This document shows, piece after piece, positions 1-8,560 of a stretch of DNA of 64,000 nt (the stretch's first letter is position 1; the number at the start of each line of letters is the position of its first letter). The notes beneath the pieces were generated by a model. The model was not told where the DNA came from and made no database searches. It was given only the letters and a program-made list of their open reading frames with translations. Where the stretch lies: positions 806,001-870,000 of the forward strand of contig CM061252.1 in NCBI GenBank assembly GCA_022605425.2, given 5' to 3'. Position numbers and translations under genes: made by a program. Source of the DNA: Hamiltosporidium tvaerminnensis. Lineage: Eukaryota > Microsporidia > Dubosqiidae.

Positions 1-385
1 GATAGTTAAATATATTTATTGTATGTAAAGAGTTAATATACAGGGGGTGTTAGTAACTGAATGATTAGGTATCAGGGTGTTAGTAATACGAAGAAAAACA
101 AATATGATTAAAGGGGTTATAATCAATAGTATCGTAATTAAAGGGGTATAATTAATAGTATTAGAATTAAAGGGTGGTAGAATACTATTAATTAAAGGGG
201 TTATAATTAATAGTGATGTAAGTAAAAGGGTGTTAATCCTGATATAAATAAATTACTTTAATTAACACCTATTATTTTACGATAGAAACATATCACAAGT
301 GATATAAACCGTTAATAAACAACACCCTTTCGAATAACAGGTGTATCAACAATTTGTTCCTTAAAAATTCGTATTAAATTTTCAA
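1..385. other. Intergenic spacer with GGGTGTTA/TAACACCC motifs
   Basis: No gene is visible here. The first 240 bases carry several G-rich motifs on the + strand (GGGGTGTTA, AAAGGGGTTATAAT, AAGGGTGTTAAT). From about 260 the complementary C-rich form appears (TTAACACC, AACAACACCC) and runs up to the start of the first gene. The switch in orientation suggests this is the 3' flank of an upstream gene followed by the 5' flank of the gene at 393. Confidence 0.6.
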
Positions 386-389
386 CCCC
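386..389 (+). promoter_or_regulatory. CCCC start-proximal motif
   Basis: CCCC lies three T residues before the ATG at 393. CCC or GGG-like motifs just upstream of the start codon are a known microsporidian signal. Here the same motif recurs before most of the other native genes in the window. Confidence 0.55.
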
Positions 390-392
390 TTT

Positions 393-1274
393 ATGCTTCC
401 TTCAGATACAGACACCAGAAAAATAATACAAGAAAAGGAAGATGTAGAGAAGGAAGTGGACAAGAATAAAGAAGTGGTCAAGAATGAAGATTCAGAGAAG
501 AATAAAGAATCAGAGAAGAATGAAGAATCAGAGAAGAATAAAGAATCAGAGAAGAATGAAGAATCAGAGAAGAATCAAGAAGTAGCGAGGAATAAGGATA
601 AAGAAGTAGAGAAGGAAGAAAAAAAGTTAGAAAAAACAGAAGAAAAAAACGAAGAAAAAGAAGAAAAAAAACCAAAAGGAGAGGAATTGAAAGAACAACA
701 AACCACAAAAGAACAAACAACTACACAAATTCCAATTACAAACACACAATCAACTACAACCGAACAAACTACAACCGTTCACCATAAAGAAAGTCCTTTT
801 CTTACTTCTTCAGTAATTAAAAAGAAAGAAATTGGAGTTGGAAGTGTAACAGACGAGGAGACAGAAAAAATTCAACAAAAATTTGATGAAGAGCATTTGA
901 AAGGAGAAATATTATTTAGAGGCAATTGTAAGCTATTTAGAATGAATGAATCGAAAGTAGTGACAAGAGGAGTTGGTAAGATTTATATAACGAAAGGAGA
1001 AAGTAATGGAATGGTAAGAATTGTAATGGTTAGAGATAAGTTAATGAAATTAGGTTGTAATCATTTTATAGAACCTTGGTCTGAAATTTTAGGACATGAA
1101 ATACATGAGAATACATGGGTTTGGTCTACGATAGGAGATACTATTGATGAAGTTAGTGATAAGCAACAAACTTATATTGTTAAGTTTAAAGAGGATAAAG
1201 AGGCTAAAGGGTTTAAAAATAGTTTTGAGATTGGAAAGGAAAATAACAGGGTGGTATTAGAGAGTAAGAAATAA
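393..1274 (+). CDS. RanBP1-domain protein (Ran-binding protein 1 homologue)
   Basis: This 293-residue protein ends in a Ran-binding (RanBP1/Yrb1) domain at about residues 165-285. Recognisable blocks are the CKLFRM segment (179-184), RGVGKIYI (192-199), a basic strand with VRDK, LGCNHFI (220-226), and TWVWS (241-245) followed by an acidic stretch. RanBP1 binds Ran-GTP and helps RanGAP release Ran from export complexes; that role is inferred from the family. The first ~165 residues are an unusual low-complexity extension: short tandem SEKNEE/SEKNKE units at about 33-61, then Lys/Glu-rich sequence, then Thr/Gln-rich sequence. The ATG at 393 sits three bases after CCCC, which supports this start. 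The gene heads a co-oriented trio. An antisense reading frame over the repeat part is a shadow and is not annotated. Confidence 0.88.
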   Translation: MLPSDTDTRKIIQEKEDVEKEVDKNKEVVKNEDSEKNKESEKNEESEKNKESEKNEESEKNQEVARNKDKEVEKEEKKLEKTEEKNEEKEEKKPKGEELKEQQTTKEQTTTQIPITNTQSTTTEQTTTVHHKESPFLTSSVIKKKEIGVGSVTDEETEKIQQKFDEEHLKGEILFRGNCKLFRMNESKVVTRGVGKIYITKGESNGMVRIVMVRDKLMKLGCNHFIEPWSEILGHEIHENTWVWSTIGDTIDEVSDKQQTYIVKFKEDKEAKGFKNSFEIGKENNRVVLESKK

Positions 1275-1454
1275 AGGGTTTTAAATAAATATATATTTTA
1301 TTTATTTGTTAATAAATAAATAAAGGGGTGTTAATTATAAGTATATTTAGGTGTTAAATTACTAGTAAATTGTAATGTGAAATAACACCCCTTTAATTAT
1401 ATATAAAAAAAATTATTTGACATTGGTAATAGCTATATTCTTATTGAATAGGGG
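1275..1454. other. 3' flank with G-rich then C-rich motifs
   Basis: Directly after the stop there is GGGTTTTAA and then AAGGGGTGTTAATT, both G-rich on the coding strand. The mirror form AACACCCCTTTAATT follows near 1383, and another G-rich copy (GGGGTTTTAAGG) sits near 1450. No coding sequence is seen. Confidence 0.5.
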
Positions 1455-1925
1455 TTTTAAGGTTATTATATTTTAAAACCCTTTTAACTATACATAACCT
1501 ATTAACTTGTTTAACACCCTTTTAAATATACTTAACTTTTTATATTGTTTAACACTCTTTTAACTACTAGCAATCACAGTGTTTTTTAACACCCCTTTAA
1601 GCTGCATTACTTTTCCTGTTGTTTAACACCCCTTTAAGCATACATAGCTTATCAAGTTGTATAACACCCCTTTAAGCATACATAGCTTATCAAGTTGTAT
1701 AACACCCCTTTAACTGTACAACTAATAACGTGCTTATTTAACACCCCTTTAGTAATACCTCTTACAATACACCACTTTAAAACACAAAACCTTTTTACTG
1801 TAAATAAAACCCTCTAACTGTTTCAGTAATTTACTGATAAGAAATATAAATTTTATTGGTATTTTTTGTAGCATAAAAAAGGAAAAGAAAGGAGAAAGAA
1901 AAAAAAAGTAAAAAAAAAGTTAAAA
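1455..1925. repeat. TTTAACACCCCTTTAA minisatellite upstream of the 1926 gene
   Basis: About eight copies of a core reading TTTAACACCCCTTTAA (or close variants) occur in the C-rich orientation between about 1480 and 1760, spaced roughly 38-45 bp. Two neighbouring units are exact 38-bp tandem copies (1625-1662 and 1663-1700). The last 60 bases before the next ATG are purine-rich (AAAAGGAAAAGAAAGGAG) and hold no CCC, unlike the other gene starts. Confidence 0.75.
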
Positions 1926-3800
1926 ATGGTAGAATTAGACAAACTTAGAAAGAAACTAGACAGAACAATACAAAGTTACCACGACAAACGAAGAGAAAAA
2001 GAACTTCACAAAATGAAAAAAGTACACGAAGAAATAACCAGAATATCACGAATATTTCAAAAATTTCAAAATAATTTACACACAGATATTTTACAAATAG
2101 ATGTTTTTGAGAAGAAAGCAGGAGATATCAAAAGAAAGATAGAAAGCAGATTACTTCATTTTAAAGATTATATTTATTGTGAATTGATTAGATATGTGGA
2201 ATTTAAAGAAAAATCTGAAAAATATATTTTTGAAGGAAACGAAAGTGTAAATGAAATTGAACAACACAAAAATGTAGTTTTAGGTGAAATCAGTGAATAT
2301 TTCAGTGAAAAAGACGAAGAAGTTAAAATTTGTATGTTCAAAGTTATAAAAGGAAACCTAAAATTCCTTAAAAATATTATTTTAAGAAACGAAGAGCAAT
2401 TACAAGAAAAGAAAATAAATTCAGTAAATGAAATGAAAGGAAATCAAGTAAATGAAATGAAAGGAAATCAAGTAAATGGAGACCTAGTAAATAGAAATCA
2501 AGAAAATCAAGTAAATACAAACCTAATAAATACAAATCAAGAATATCAAGAAAATGAAGTAAGAACTGATGAAATGAGTAATAATCAATCAAATAACCAA
2601 AATATAAAATCACACGAAAACCCTTCAAACAACTCCTTCTTCGACACAAATATTTGTTTTTCAAAACATAAAGAAGAAGAAATAAAAAAAGAAATTCAAA
2701 TAAATTTTGAAAGACTTTTTTCCAATATTTTTGACATAACTTTATTTACAGGAGAATTTATGGAACAAATACATGAAAACAAAGAAGAATCATTAAAAAC
2801 CAAAGTACATCCGTGTATGCACAGGTTTATTTCAAGTAGTGATGAATTTTCTTCTAAAAGTAAATTTAATTTAGAAAATAAAAAACAGAAAAGTAAAATA
2901 CAAATTTATTCTAATGAAGATAAAACTAACAGTATTGTAGAATTTCTTAAAGATTATTATTATAGAACCAACCAATCCAGCCCTACAAAACCAAATACAA
3001 TAGAAATGGGAAGAGGTGAAGGTATAGAAGGTGGGGGTATAGAAGGTGGGGAGATGAAAAATGGAGAAGTCAGGGAAGTAACTGGAAATATACAACAGGA
3101 GAATACAATACAGGAGAATATAATAAGAGAGAATACAATACAAGATAATACAATACAAGATAATACATTAAGAGATAATACATTAAGAGATAATATATTA
3201 AGAGATACCCACCCACCACACACCTCTAATAATCTCACTACTCACACACAGGAGACCAACCAAGAAACAAAACAAGAAACAAAGCACAGACTAAATTATA
3301 AAATACATCATTTATTAAGAATTCTATCTTTAGAAAGTCATAAATATTCATCAAAACTTCATAATTTTTTAGGTATAAAAATAAAAGAAATAGAAAATGA
3401 AAAAATAGAAGACAAATCACTTTCTATTCGTCAAACAGAAATAAATCAAAAAATATTTAAACTTTTTACTAAATTTGCTAAAAACCTACAAATAAATGAA
3501 GTATCTCTTTACTTAGATAGATGTACCAAATTACTTTATATTTTAAATCAAGATATTAAAGATAAACAATCTTCTTATAATATTATGTTTTTAGATTCTG
3601 TAGAATCTATTATTAAACAAGGATCTTTACAAGAAGATAAAAGATTTATTACTTTGATTGATGAATTGTTAAATAAAATATCAGAAAAAGAAACTCCTTT
3701 GTTTTTTAAGGTAGGTGTTAATTTAGAGTTGTGTAAGAAATATGTTAAAGATATTGTTAGTCTTAAAGAGTTATTAAATAAAAGGAGTACAGATATGTAA
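1926..3800 (+). CDS. Unrecognised coiled-coil protein with internal tandem repeats
   Basis: This 624-residue protein matches no family that I recognise. The N-terminal ~160 residues are Lys/Glu-rich and helical, probably coiled coil. Three repeat tracts follow: an NEMKGNQV/Asn-rich tract (about 165-206), a GEGIEGG tract (about 362-374) and a 5-residue IQDNT/LRDNT tract (about 389-427). These repeats look expandable and may vary between strains. The C-terminal ~175 residues return to ordinary helical sequence. No signal peptide or membrane segment is visible. It sits between the RanBP1 gene and the ITFG1-like gene on the same strand, but the long spacers argue against a shared transcript. Two antisense frames opposite the repeats are shadows. 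The intact ends and consistent composition make a real gene likely; its function is unknown. Confidence 0.8.
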   Translation: MVELDKLRKKLDRTIQSYHDKRREKELHKMKKVHEEITRISRIFQKFQNNLHTDILQIDVFEKKAGDIKRKIESRLLHFKDYIYCELIRYVEFKEKSEKYIFEGNESVNEIEQHKNVVLGEISEYFSEKDEEVKICMFKVIKGNLKFLKNIILRNEEQLQEKKINSVNEMKGNQVNEMKGNQVNGDLVNRNQENQVNTNLINTNQEYQENEVRTDEMSNNQSNNQNIKSHENPSNNSFFDTNICFSKHKEEEIKKEIQINFERLFSNIFDITLFTGEFMEQIHENKEESLKTKVHPCMHRFISSSDEFSSKSKFNLENKKQKSKIQIYSNEDKTNSIVEFLKDYYYRTNQSSPTKPNTIEMGRGEGIEGGGIEGGEMKNGEVREVTGNIQQENTIQENIIRENTIQDNTIQDNTLRDNTLRDNILRDTHPPHTSNNLTTHTQETNQETKQETKHRLNYKIHHLLRILSLESHKYSSKLHNFLGIKIKEIENEKIEDKSLSIRQTEINQKIFKLFTKFAKNLQINEVSLYLDRCTKLLYILNQDIKDKQSSYNIMFLDSVESIIKQGSLQEDKRFITLIDELLNKISEKETPLFFKVGVNLELCKKYVKDIVSLKELLNKRSTDM

Positions 3801-3818
3801 ATAAGAGGATTTATATAA

Positions 3819-4390
3819 GAGGGTGTTAATGACTGTAGTGTAAATAAGAGGGTTTTAATATAAAGAGTAGTAAATAAGAGGGTGTTAGTGACTGTAGTGT
3901 AAATAAGAAGGTGTTAATATAAAGAGTAGTAAATATAAGGTGTTAATGACTGTATTTATAAATAAGAGGGTGTTAATATAAAGAGTAGTAAATATAAGGG
4001 TTTTAATGACTGTAGTGTAAATATAAGGTGTTAATACAGTACTAATACTTATAAGGGTGTTATTATACTACTAATAGATAAGAGGGTGTTAACACACTAC
4101 TAATACTTATAAGGGTGTTATTATACTACTAATACTTATAAGGGTGTTAATATAAAGAGTAGTAAATAAGAGGGTGTTAACACACTACTAATACTTATAA
4201 GGGTGTTAATATAAAGAGTAGTAAATAAGAGGGTTTTAATACAGTACTAATACTTATAAGGGTGTTATTATAAAGAGTAGTAGTAAGAGGGTGTTAACAC
4301 ACTACTAATACTTATAAGGGTGTTATTATACTCCCAAATATAAGAGGGTGTTAATCCCACACTAATACTTATATGGGTGTTATTATACTA
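3819..4390. repeat. GGGTGTTA minisatellite array downstream of the 1926 gene
   Basis: I count about 20 copies of AGGGTGTTA or close variants (AGGGTTTTA, AAGGTGTTA) in about 570 bp, one every ~28 bp. The connecting words are shuffled from a small set: ATATAAAGAGTAGTAAATAAG, ACTACTAATACTTATA and GACTGTAGTGTAAATA. All copies have the G-rich strand in the + orientation. The array begins some 20 bp after the stop codon. Confidence 0.85.
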
Positions 4391-4914
4391 CTTATACATA
4401 TAACACTGTTACTTATCCCAACCCTTTAATTATATTTCTCTTTAAATAGAATAACTCTTCTTTATTTTATAGAAAATATATTTTTAAATAAAGAATTTCA
4501 TTTAAACGCATAAATAAATTAAAATTTTAAGAATTTGAAAAGAGAGTTAGTGGTTCTTATTGTTACTGACAATATCTAGGGTTAGTATTACTTGTGTTAT
4601 TAATACTGTTATTACTACTCTTATCACTAGTATGGTTATTAATGTTGTTATTAGTGTTGTTACTCTTATTATTATTATATCTCTTATCATTAGTATTATT
4701 AGTATTATATATCTTATCACTAGTATTATTAGTATTGTTACTAACACCCCCTACTATAACCACATACTACTACTCCCCTAACCCTTTATCATCACCCTAA
4801 CCCCTTTCACCTCCCCCTTTTTCCCGTTTTTCATTAAAGATTATCAAATTCCAAAAAAAGAAAAAATTTTCTCCTTTTTAAATATAAATCTCTACACCGT
4901 AAAAGGAACCCTAT
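4391..4914. other. Spacer with triplet-like low complexity and C-rich 5' flank
   Basis: Between about 4555 and 4745 the sequence is a degenerate run of TTA/GTT/ATA triplets, which makes open frames on both strands that are not genes. From 4738 to 4830 the C-rich motif returns (AACACCCCCT, AACCCTTTATC, AACCCCTTTC, CTCCCCCTTTTTCCC). A polypyrimidine/poly-A stretch follows up to the gene start. Confidence 0.6.
4909..4911 (+). promoter_or_regulatory. CCC start-proximal motif
   Basis: GGAACCCTAT immediately precedes the ATG at 4915, with CCC three bases from the start codon. This matches the pattern at the other native genes. Confidence 0.5.
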
Positions 4915-6630
4915 ATGTTATCTTTTTTAAAGAAAATATTTAAAAAAAGAAAAGCTGAAGACTTTGACAAACCAAAACTTATTTCTACAGATTTCACTTT
5001 ACTTTATTTGTGTGACACTGAACATAAAAGAAAAACAGATTTTATTGGTATTTCAAGTGACAAAAAGACTTTAATTTCGTATTCTTACAGCAGAAGAAAT
5101 TTTGAATATAAAATTACAACAAATCTTAAAATCAGTGAAGATGACGTGTATTTTATAATTCCATGTGATTTTACCTGTGACAGTTTATTAGATTTTTTAA
5201 TTATTTGTAAAAAAGATAATAAATATAAAATGAAACTTTGGTCTAAAAATACGTATTTAGAAATACCAGATGGTGTAAGAATGCCTGTATTGTTTACTTA
5301 CAGTTTGAATTATAGACCTGCACTTCTAATTCAAACTGAAAATGGATTTATAATTTTACATTCTTTTTCAGATACAAAATATGAAAAAATAGATTCTAAA
5401 ATTACAGGAAATTTATCTGAAAATCATTCAAGTGCTTTTATAGATGTAAATGGTGATTTAAAACCAGAATTGGTTTTAATTATGGAAGAGGAAAATAAAA
5501 ATAGAATTGAAATTTATAAATTTGAAAAAGGAGATTTTAATAAAATTGAAAGTAAAGATATTATTGTTAATAAAGGAGGACCAATGGTATTTGCTGATTT
5601 TACTAGAAAAGGAACCAATGATATTGTTTTTGTAACAAAAGAAGAAAATTTTTGGTTTTTAAATATTTTAATAAATTGTAGAACTCCTTTAAAAACTAAA
5701 ACTTATAAACAAGGACTTAACTGGGATATGATTGGTAAAGAAGTAGAGAATTGGGGATATAAAACAGATGATCCGTTATTTAATATTAAAATAAATTTAG
5801 AAGAAATGTTTCCAGAAATGGTTCCTGTGATAGAAACAGAAATGATAGGAAATTCTCCAAGTGGAATATTTATAGGGGATTTGGATATGGATGGATTACC
5901 AGATATTCTATTAATAATGGAGAAACAAGGTAACAGATATGTAAAAATATTACAGAATACAGGAGAAAGTGGTAGTAAAATGTTTAAACCAGCAGAATTT
6001 GCTACAGAGATACAAAAAATGACAGGTATAATATCAGTATCACCCTGTGATCCTGAAAATACGGGTAGAACAGGAATTATGATAAATCATTTGGTAGATG
6101 GAAAACCTAGATTGTCTTTTTCTCAAAATAATTTTTCAGTTGAAAATTTAAAACTTTCTGCTCTCACAATTTCTCCGGACACAAAAAAAAGATCTTATTC
6201 GTCTGGAATTCCCGGTATTTCATATTTATTTACAAATGCAGATGAAAAATTGTTGTGGTTTGGGTGTCAAATGCCACAATCTTCTTTTTTACATTTACAG
6301 TCACCAAATGTGTATTGGGGATTAGGAAATATGAATTTATTAGTTGATAAAATGTACGTTACTGGTCCACAATCCTCAAAATATCAGTCATATCAAATAA
6401 ATAACAATTTTATACCAAATTCTGATTTGGTTTTCAGACCAATAACTCCAAGTAAAATAGAAATCGATTTATTTTTAAATTTAGGAATGTATGCTTTGTT
6501 TGTATCGATAGTTGTTATATGTGTTATGGTTATAAATATTATTTTGGTATTTATTTTTCATTTTAGAGAAAAAAGAAAAATTAAAAAACTAGAAAAAGCA
6601 GAAGAATCGATATTTTTTAGAGCGCTGTGA
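4915..6630 (+). CDS. ITFG1/TIP-like FG-GAP membrane protein
   Basis: This 571-residue protein resembles T-cell immunomodulatory protein (ITFG1), a single-pass protein with FG-GAP beta-propeller repeats. FG-GAP-type calcium loops are visible as FIDVNGDLKPELVLI (about 175-189), FADFTRKGTNDIVFV (226-240) and GDLDMDGLPDILLIM (321-335). The region LQSPNVYWGLGNMNLLVD (461-478), a PNSDLVFRP block at 501-509 and a hydrophobic helix at about 523-549 followed by REKRKIKK match the family's typical C-terminal end. The family's exact role is poorly defined; surface or ER-membrane placement is inferred. Oddly, the N-terminus is Lys-rich (KKIFKKRK) with no signal peptide, although the propeller should be lumenal. 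The stop TGA overlaps the first unit of a heptamer repeat. Confidence 0.82.
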   Translation: MLSFLKKIFKKRKAEDFDKPKLISTDFTLLYLCDTEHKRKTDFIGISSDKKTLISYSYSRRNFEYKITTNLKISEDDVYFIIPCDFTCDSLLDFLIICKKDNKYKMKLWSKNTYLEIPDGVRMPVLFTYSLNYRPALLIQTENGFIILHSFSDTKYEKIDSKITGNLSENHSSAFIDVNGDLKPELVLIMEEENKNRIEIYKFEKGDFNKIESKDIIVNKGGPMVFADFTRKGTNDIVFVTKEENFWFLNILINCRTPLKTKTYKQGLNWDMIGKEVENWGYKTDDPLFNIKINLEEMFPEMVPVIETEMIGNSPSGIFIGDLDMDGLPDILLIMEKQGNRYVKILQNTGESGSKMFKPAEFATEIQKMTGIISVSPCDPENTGRTGIMINHLVDGKPRLSFSQNNFSVENLKLSALTISPDTKKRSYSSGIPGISYLFTNADEKLLWFGCQMPQSSFLHLQSPNVYWGLGNMNLLVDKMYVTGPQSSKYQSYQINNNFIPNSDLVFRPITPSKIEIDLFLNLGMYALFVSIVVICVMVINIILVFIFHFREKRKIKKLEKAEESIFFRAL

Positions 6631-6811
6631 TTTAGGATTTAGGATTTAGGATTTATGATTTATGATTTAGGATTTATGATTTAAGATTTAGGATTTATGA
6701 TTTATGATGTAAGATTTAAGATTTAAGATTTAGGAATTATGATTTATGATTTAGAATTTATGATTTAGGATTTAGGATTTAAGATTTAAGATTTAAGATT
6801 TAAGATTTAAG
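6629..6811. repeat. (GATTTAR)n heptamer satellite
   Basis: About 26 near-perfect tandem copies of GATTTAG/GATTTAT/GATTTAA follow directly on the ITFG1-like stop codon, and the first unit overlaps the TGA. Confidence 0.9.
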
Positions 6812-6866
6812 TAAAAAAGATTTATTTATTTTTTATTTTAAATTATAATTTTAGTATTTCTTAAAC

Positions 6867-6962
6867 AGTTCAATTATTAGTTCAATTATTAGTTCAATTA
6901 TTAGTTCAATTATTAGTTCAATTATTAGTTCAATTATTAGTTCAATTAAAAGTTCAATTAAA
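6867..6962. repeat. AGTTCAATTATT 12-bp tandem repeat
   Basis: There are eight tandem 12-bp units. The first six are AGTTCAATTATT and the last two are AGTTCAATTAAA. Confidence 0.92.
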
Positions 6963-7076
6963 AGTTTATTTGATATTTAAATTAATAACTTATTTAAAAA
7001 TTTAATATTTTTTTTTTATGATTAAATTTATTGTAAAATTCATAGTTCGTTGAAAAATTCTATGTTTTAGTTTTAA

Positions 7077-7232
7077 ATTTAAATTCCAAATAAATTTTTA
7101 AAGAAACTATTAAATAAAAGATTATTATTTAAATATCATATAAAAGCCATAATGTACTGTATTTAAATTCCAAATAAATTTTTAAAGAAACTATTAAATA
7201 AAAGATTATTATTTAAATATCATATAAAAGCC
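7077..7232. repeat. Direct duplication, 72 bp at 84-bp spacing
   Basis: The segment starting ATTTAAATTCCAAATAAATT at 7077-7148 is repeated essentially unchanged at 7161-7232. The short spacer is itself partly similar to what follows the second copy, so the duplicated unit is about 84 bp. Confidence 0.88.
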
Positions 7233-7423
7233 TTAATAATCTGTATTGATTATTAATATTTGGTATAATAGACAGGTTTAATCTTTAATTTTATTAGTAA
7301 TATTTTTATAAGAATTTATTTCTTATAAAACAGAAAAAATTACTAAAATTAATTTAAAGTATATTTCTACTCAAATTTTTAATATTTTAAATAAAAAAAT
7401 ATAAAACAGTAAAAACAACTGTT

Positions 7424-7613
7424 GGTATTTGAGGCTTAGAAGTAAAAGTATAAAAATGGTAAAATTATTTTAACCAAGAATTTTATTAAATGAGCAAGTA
7501 TGAACAGCAAAAAAAACTTTTGGTATAGAGGTATTTGAGGCTTAGAAGTAGAAGTATAAAAATGGTAAAATTATTTAAACCAAGAATTTTATTAAATGAG
7601 TAAGTATGAACAG
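7424..7613 (+). mobile_element. Two tandem 3' tails of the R4/Dong-like retrotransposon
   Basis: Two units of about 84 bp start GGTATTTGAGGCTTAGAAGT, at 7424 and again at 7530. They contain TAAAAATGGTAAAA and AACCAAGAATTTTATTAAAT. The last codons and 3' UTR of the intact element at 51333-55158 read TAAAAAATGGTAAAAAATA and AACCCAGAATTTTATTAAAT in the same order. These are therefore 3'-terminal remnants of that element, in + orientation. Neither includes recognisable upstream coding sequence, so both look like 5'-truncated insertions or a later tandem duplication of one. Confidence 0.75.
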
Positions 7614-7902
7614 TAAAATTATTAAATTCTTATTTCTATTTCAATAGCTGATAATTCATTTATTTTAAATTAGATGAATTTGCTTACTAAAGTTATAAAA
7701 AATAATAATTCCTACATGATAAGTATTAAAATAATTTAGAATCTAATGATTTATTTACTATGGATTGTGTATTTAATGATTGATTTGTTTATTTAATAAT
7801 ATTTTTTTTTTATGATTCATTGGTATATTAATATTAATTAGACGAGATTATAGTTTATAAATACGGTTTTTAATATTTTTATAAAAAATTTTAAGATTAT
7901 TT

Positions 7903-8086
7903 TTATATTGTTTATATACTATTTATATACTATTTATATATTGTTTATATACTATTTATATATTGTTTATATACTATTTATATATTGTTTATATACTATT
8001 TATATATTGTTTATATACTATTTATATATTGTTTATATACTATTTATATATTGTTTATATACTATTTATATATTGTTTATATACTA
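7903..8086. repeat. 22-bp AT minisatellite
   Basis: A 22-bp unit, TTGTTTATATACTATTTATATA, repeats about eight times and ends exactly where retrotransposon-derived sequence begins. The long open frame through it (rich in Ile, Tyr and Leu) is a product of the repeat and not a gene. Confidence 0.9.
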
Positions 8087-8560
8087 TGATCTATATTTAA
8101 ATGAATTAGACTTTATTAATAAGTGTAGTGTTGAGATAATTTCTTATGTGATAAAGCTGAACGGTATTGTAAAAAAACAAACGAATGTTTCTTAAATCCT
8201 ACAAATACCAATGAAGTTTAAAGCATGTATTTAGTTGATAGTACTGAAGAAAACTATTGAAAGGTATCATTTGGTCAAAGAAGAAAAATTTAGTCCAGAA
8301 TAAATTATGTAGAGTGCTGAGAAAGAACTCAGAGTTTTTGTAAAGTGCTGTGATGCATATGGAACTAAAAACTTTACTTCAAGACAAGTTAGTACCCAGA
8401 AATAATGTTAGAAAAGTAAATATGAAAAAGTTTTTATTTTAGATTTCAGATGAAGGAAACATCACTATAGAACATACGATAAATATATAGAAAATAAGAA
8501 TATTAAAAAAGAATTTGATATGGTTAAGAGACAAGATATAATAAAGTAAAGAGGGAAAAC
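8085..8560 (+). mobile_element. 3' fragment of R4/Dong-like retrotransposon (decayed)
   Basis: The + strand reads as the C-terminal ~150 residues of the retrotransposon protein, broken by stops. The YDLLANELG-like start, then KCSVEIIPYV (here KCSVEIISYV), the GIVTK segment and a KPKYKAPFIL-like segment (here KSKYEKVFIL, near 8420-8450) all keep their order. It corresponds to about residue 1097 onward of the intact protein at 51378-55139. The endonuclease core and everything before it are missing. The left edge abuts the 22-bp minisatellite. Confidence 0.78.

Noticed and set aside
478-720. Antisense Leu/Ser-rich frame opposite the RanBP1 gene
   Set aside because: Shadow of the SEKNEE repeats on the coding strand. 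The antisense frames at 2377-2664 and 2871-3420 are rejected for the same reason.
3819-4390. CRISPR-like regularly spaced repeats
   Set aside because: Short core, variable linkers drawn from a small set, and a eukaryotic context; there are no unique spacers.
4547-4800. Four overlapping open frames on both strands
   Set aside because: They arise from degenerate TTA/GTT triplet repeats and encode only Ile/Leu/Val/Asn strings.
1-4830. GGGTGTTA repeats as telomeric DNA
   Set aside because: The motif is G-rich like a telomere repeat but is interspersed among genes, in both orientations and with irregular spacing; known microsporidian telomeres use other units.
7908-8195. 95-codon Tyr/Ile/Leu-rich open frame
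   Set aside because: Its first two thirds are the 22-bp minisatellite and the rest is the retrotransposon fragment; it is an accidental fusion.
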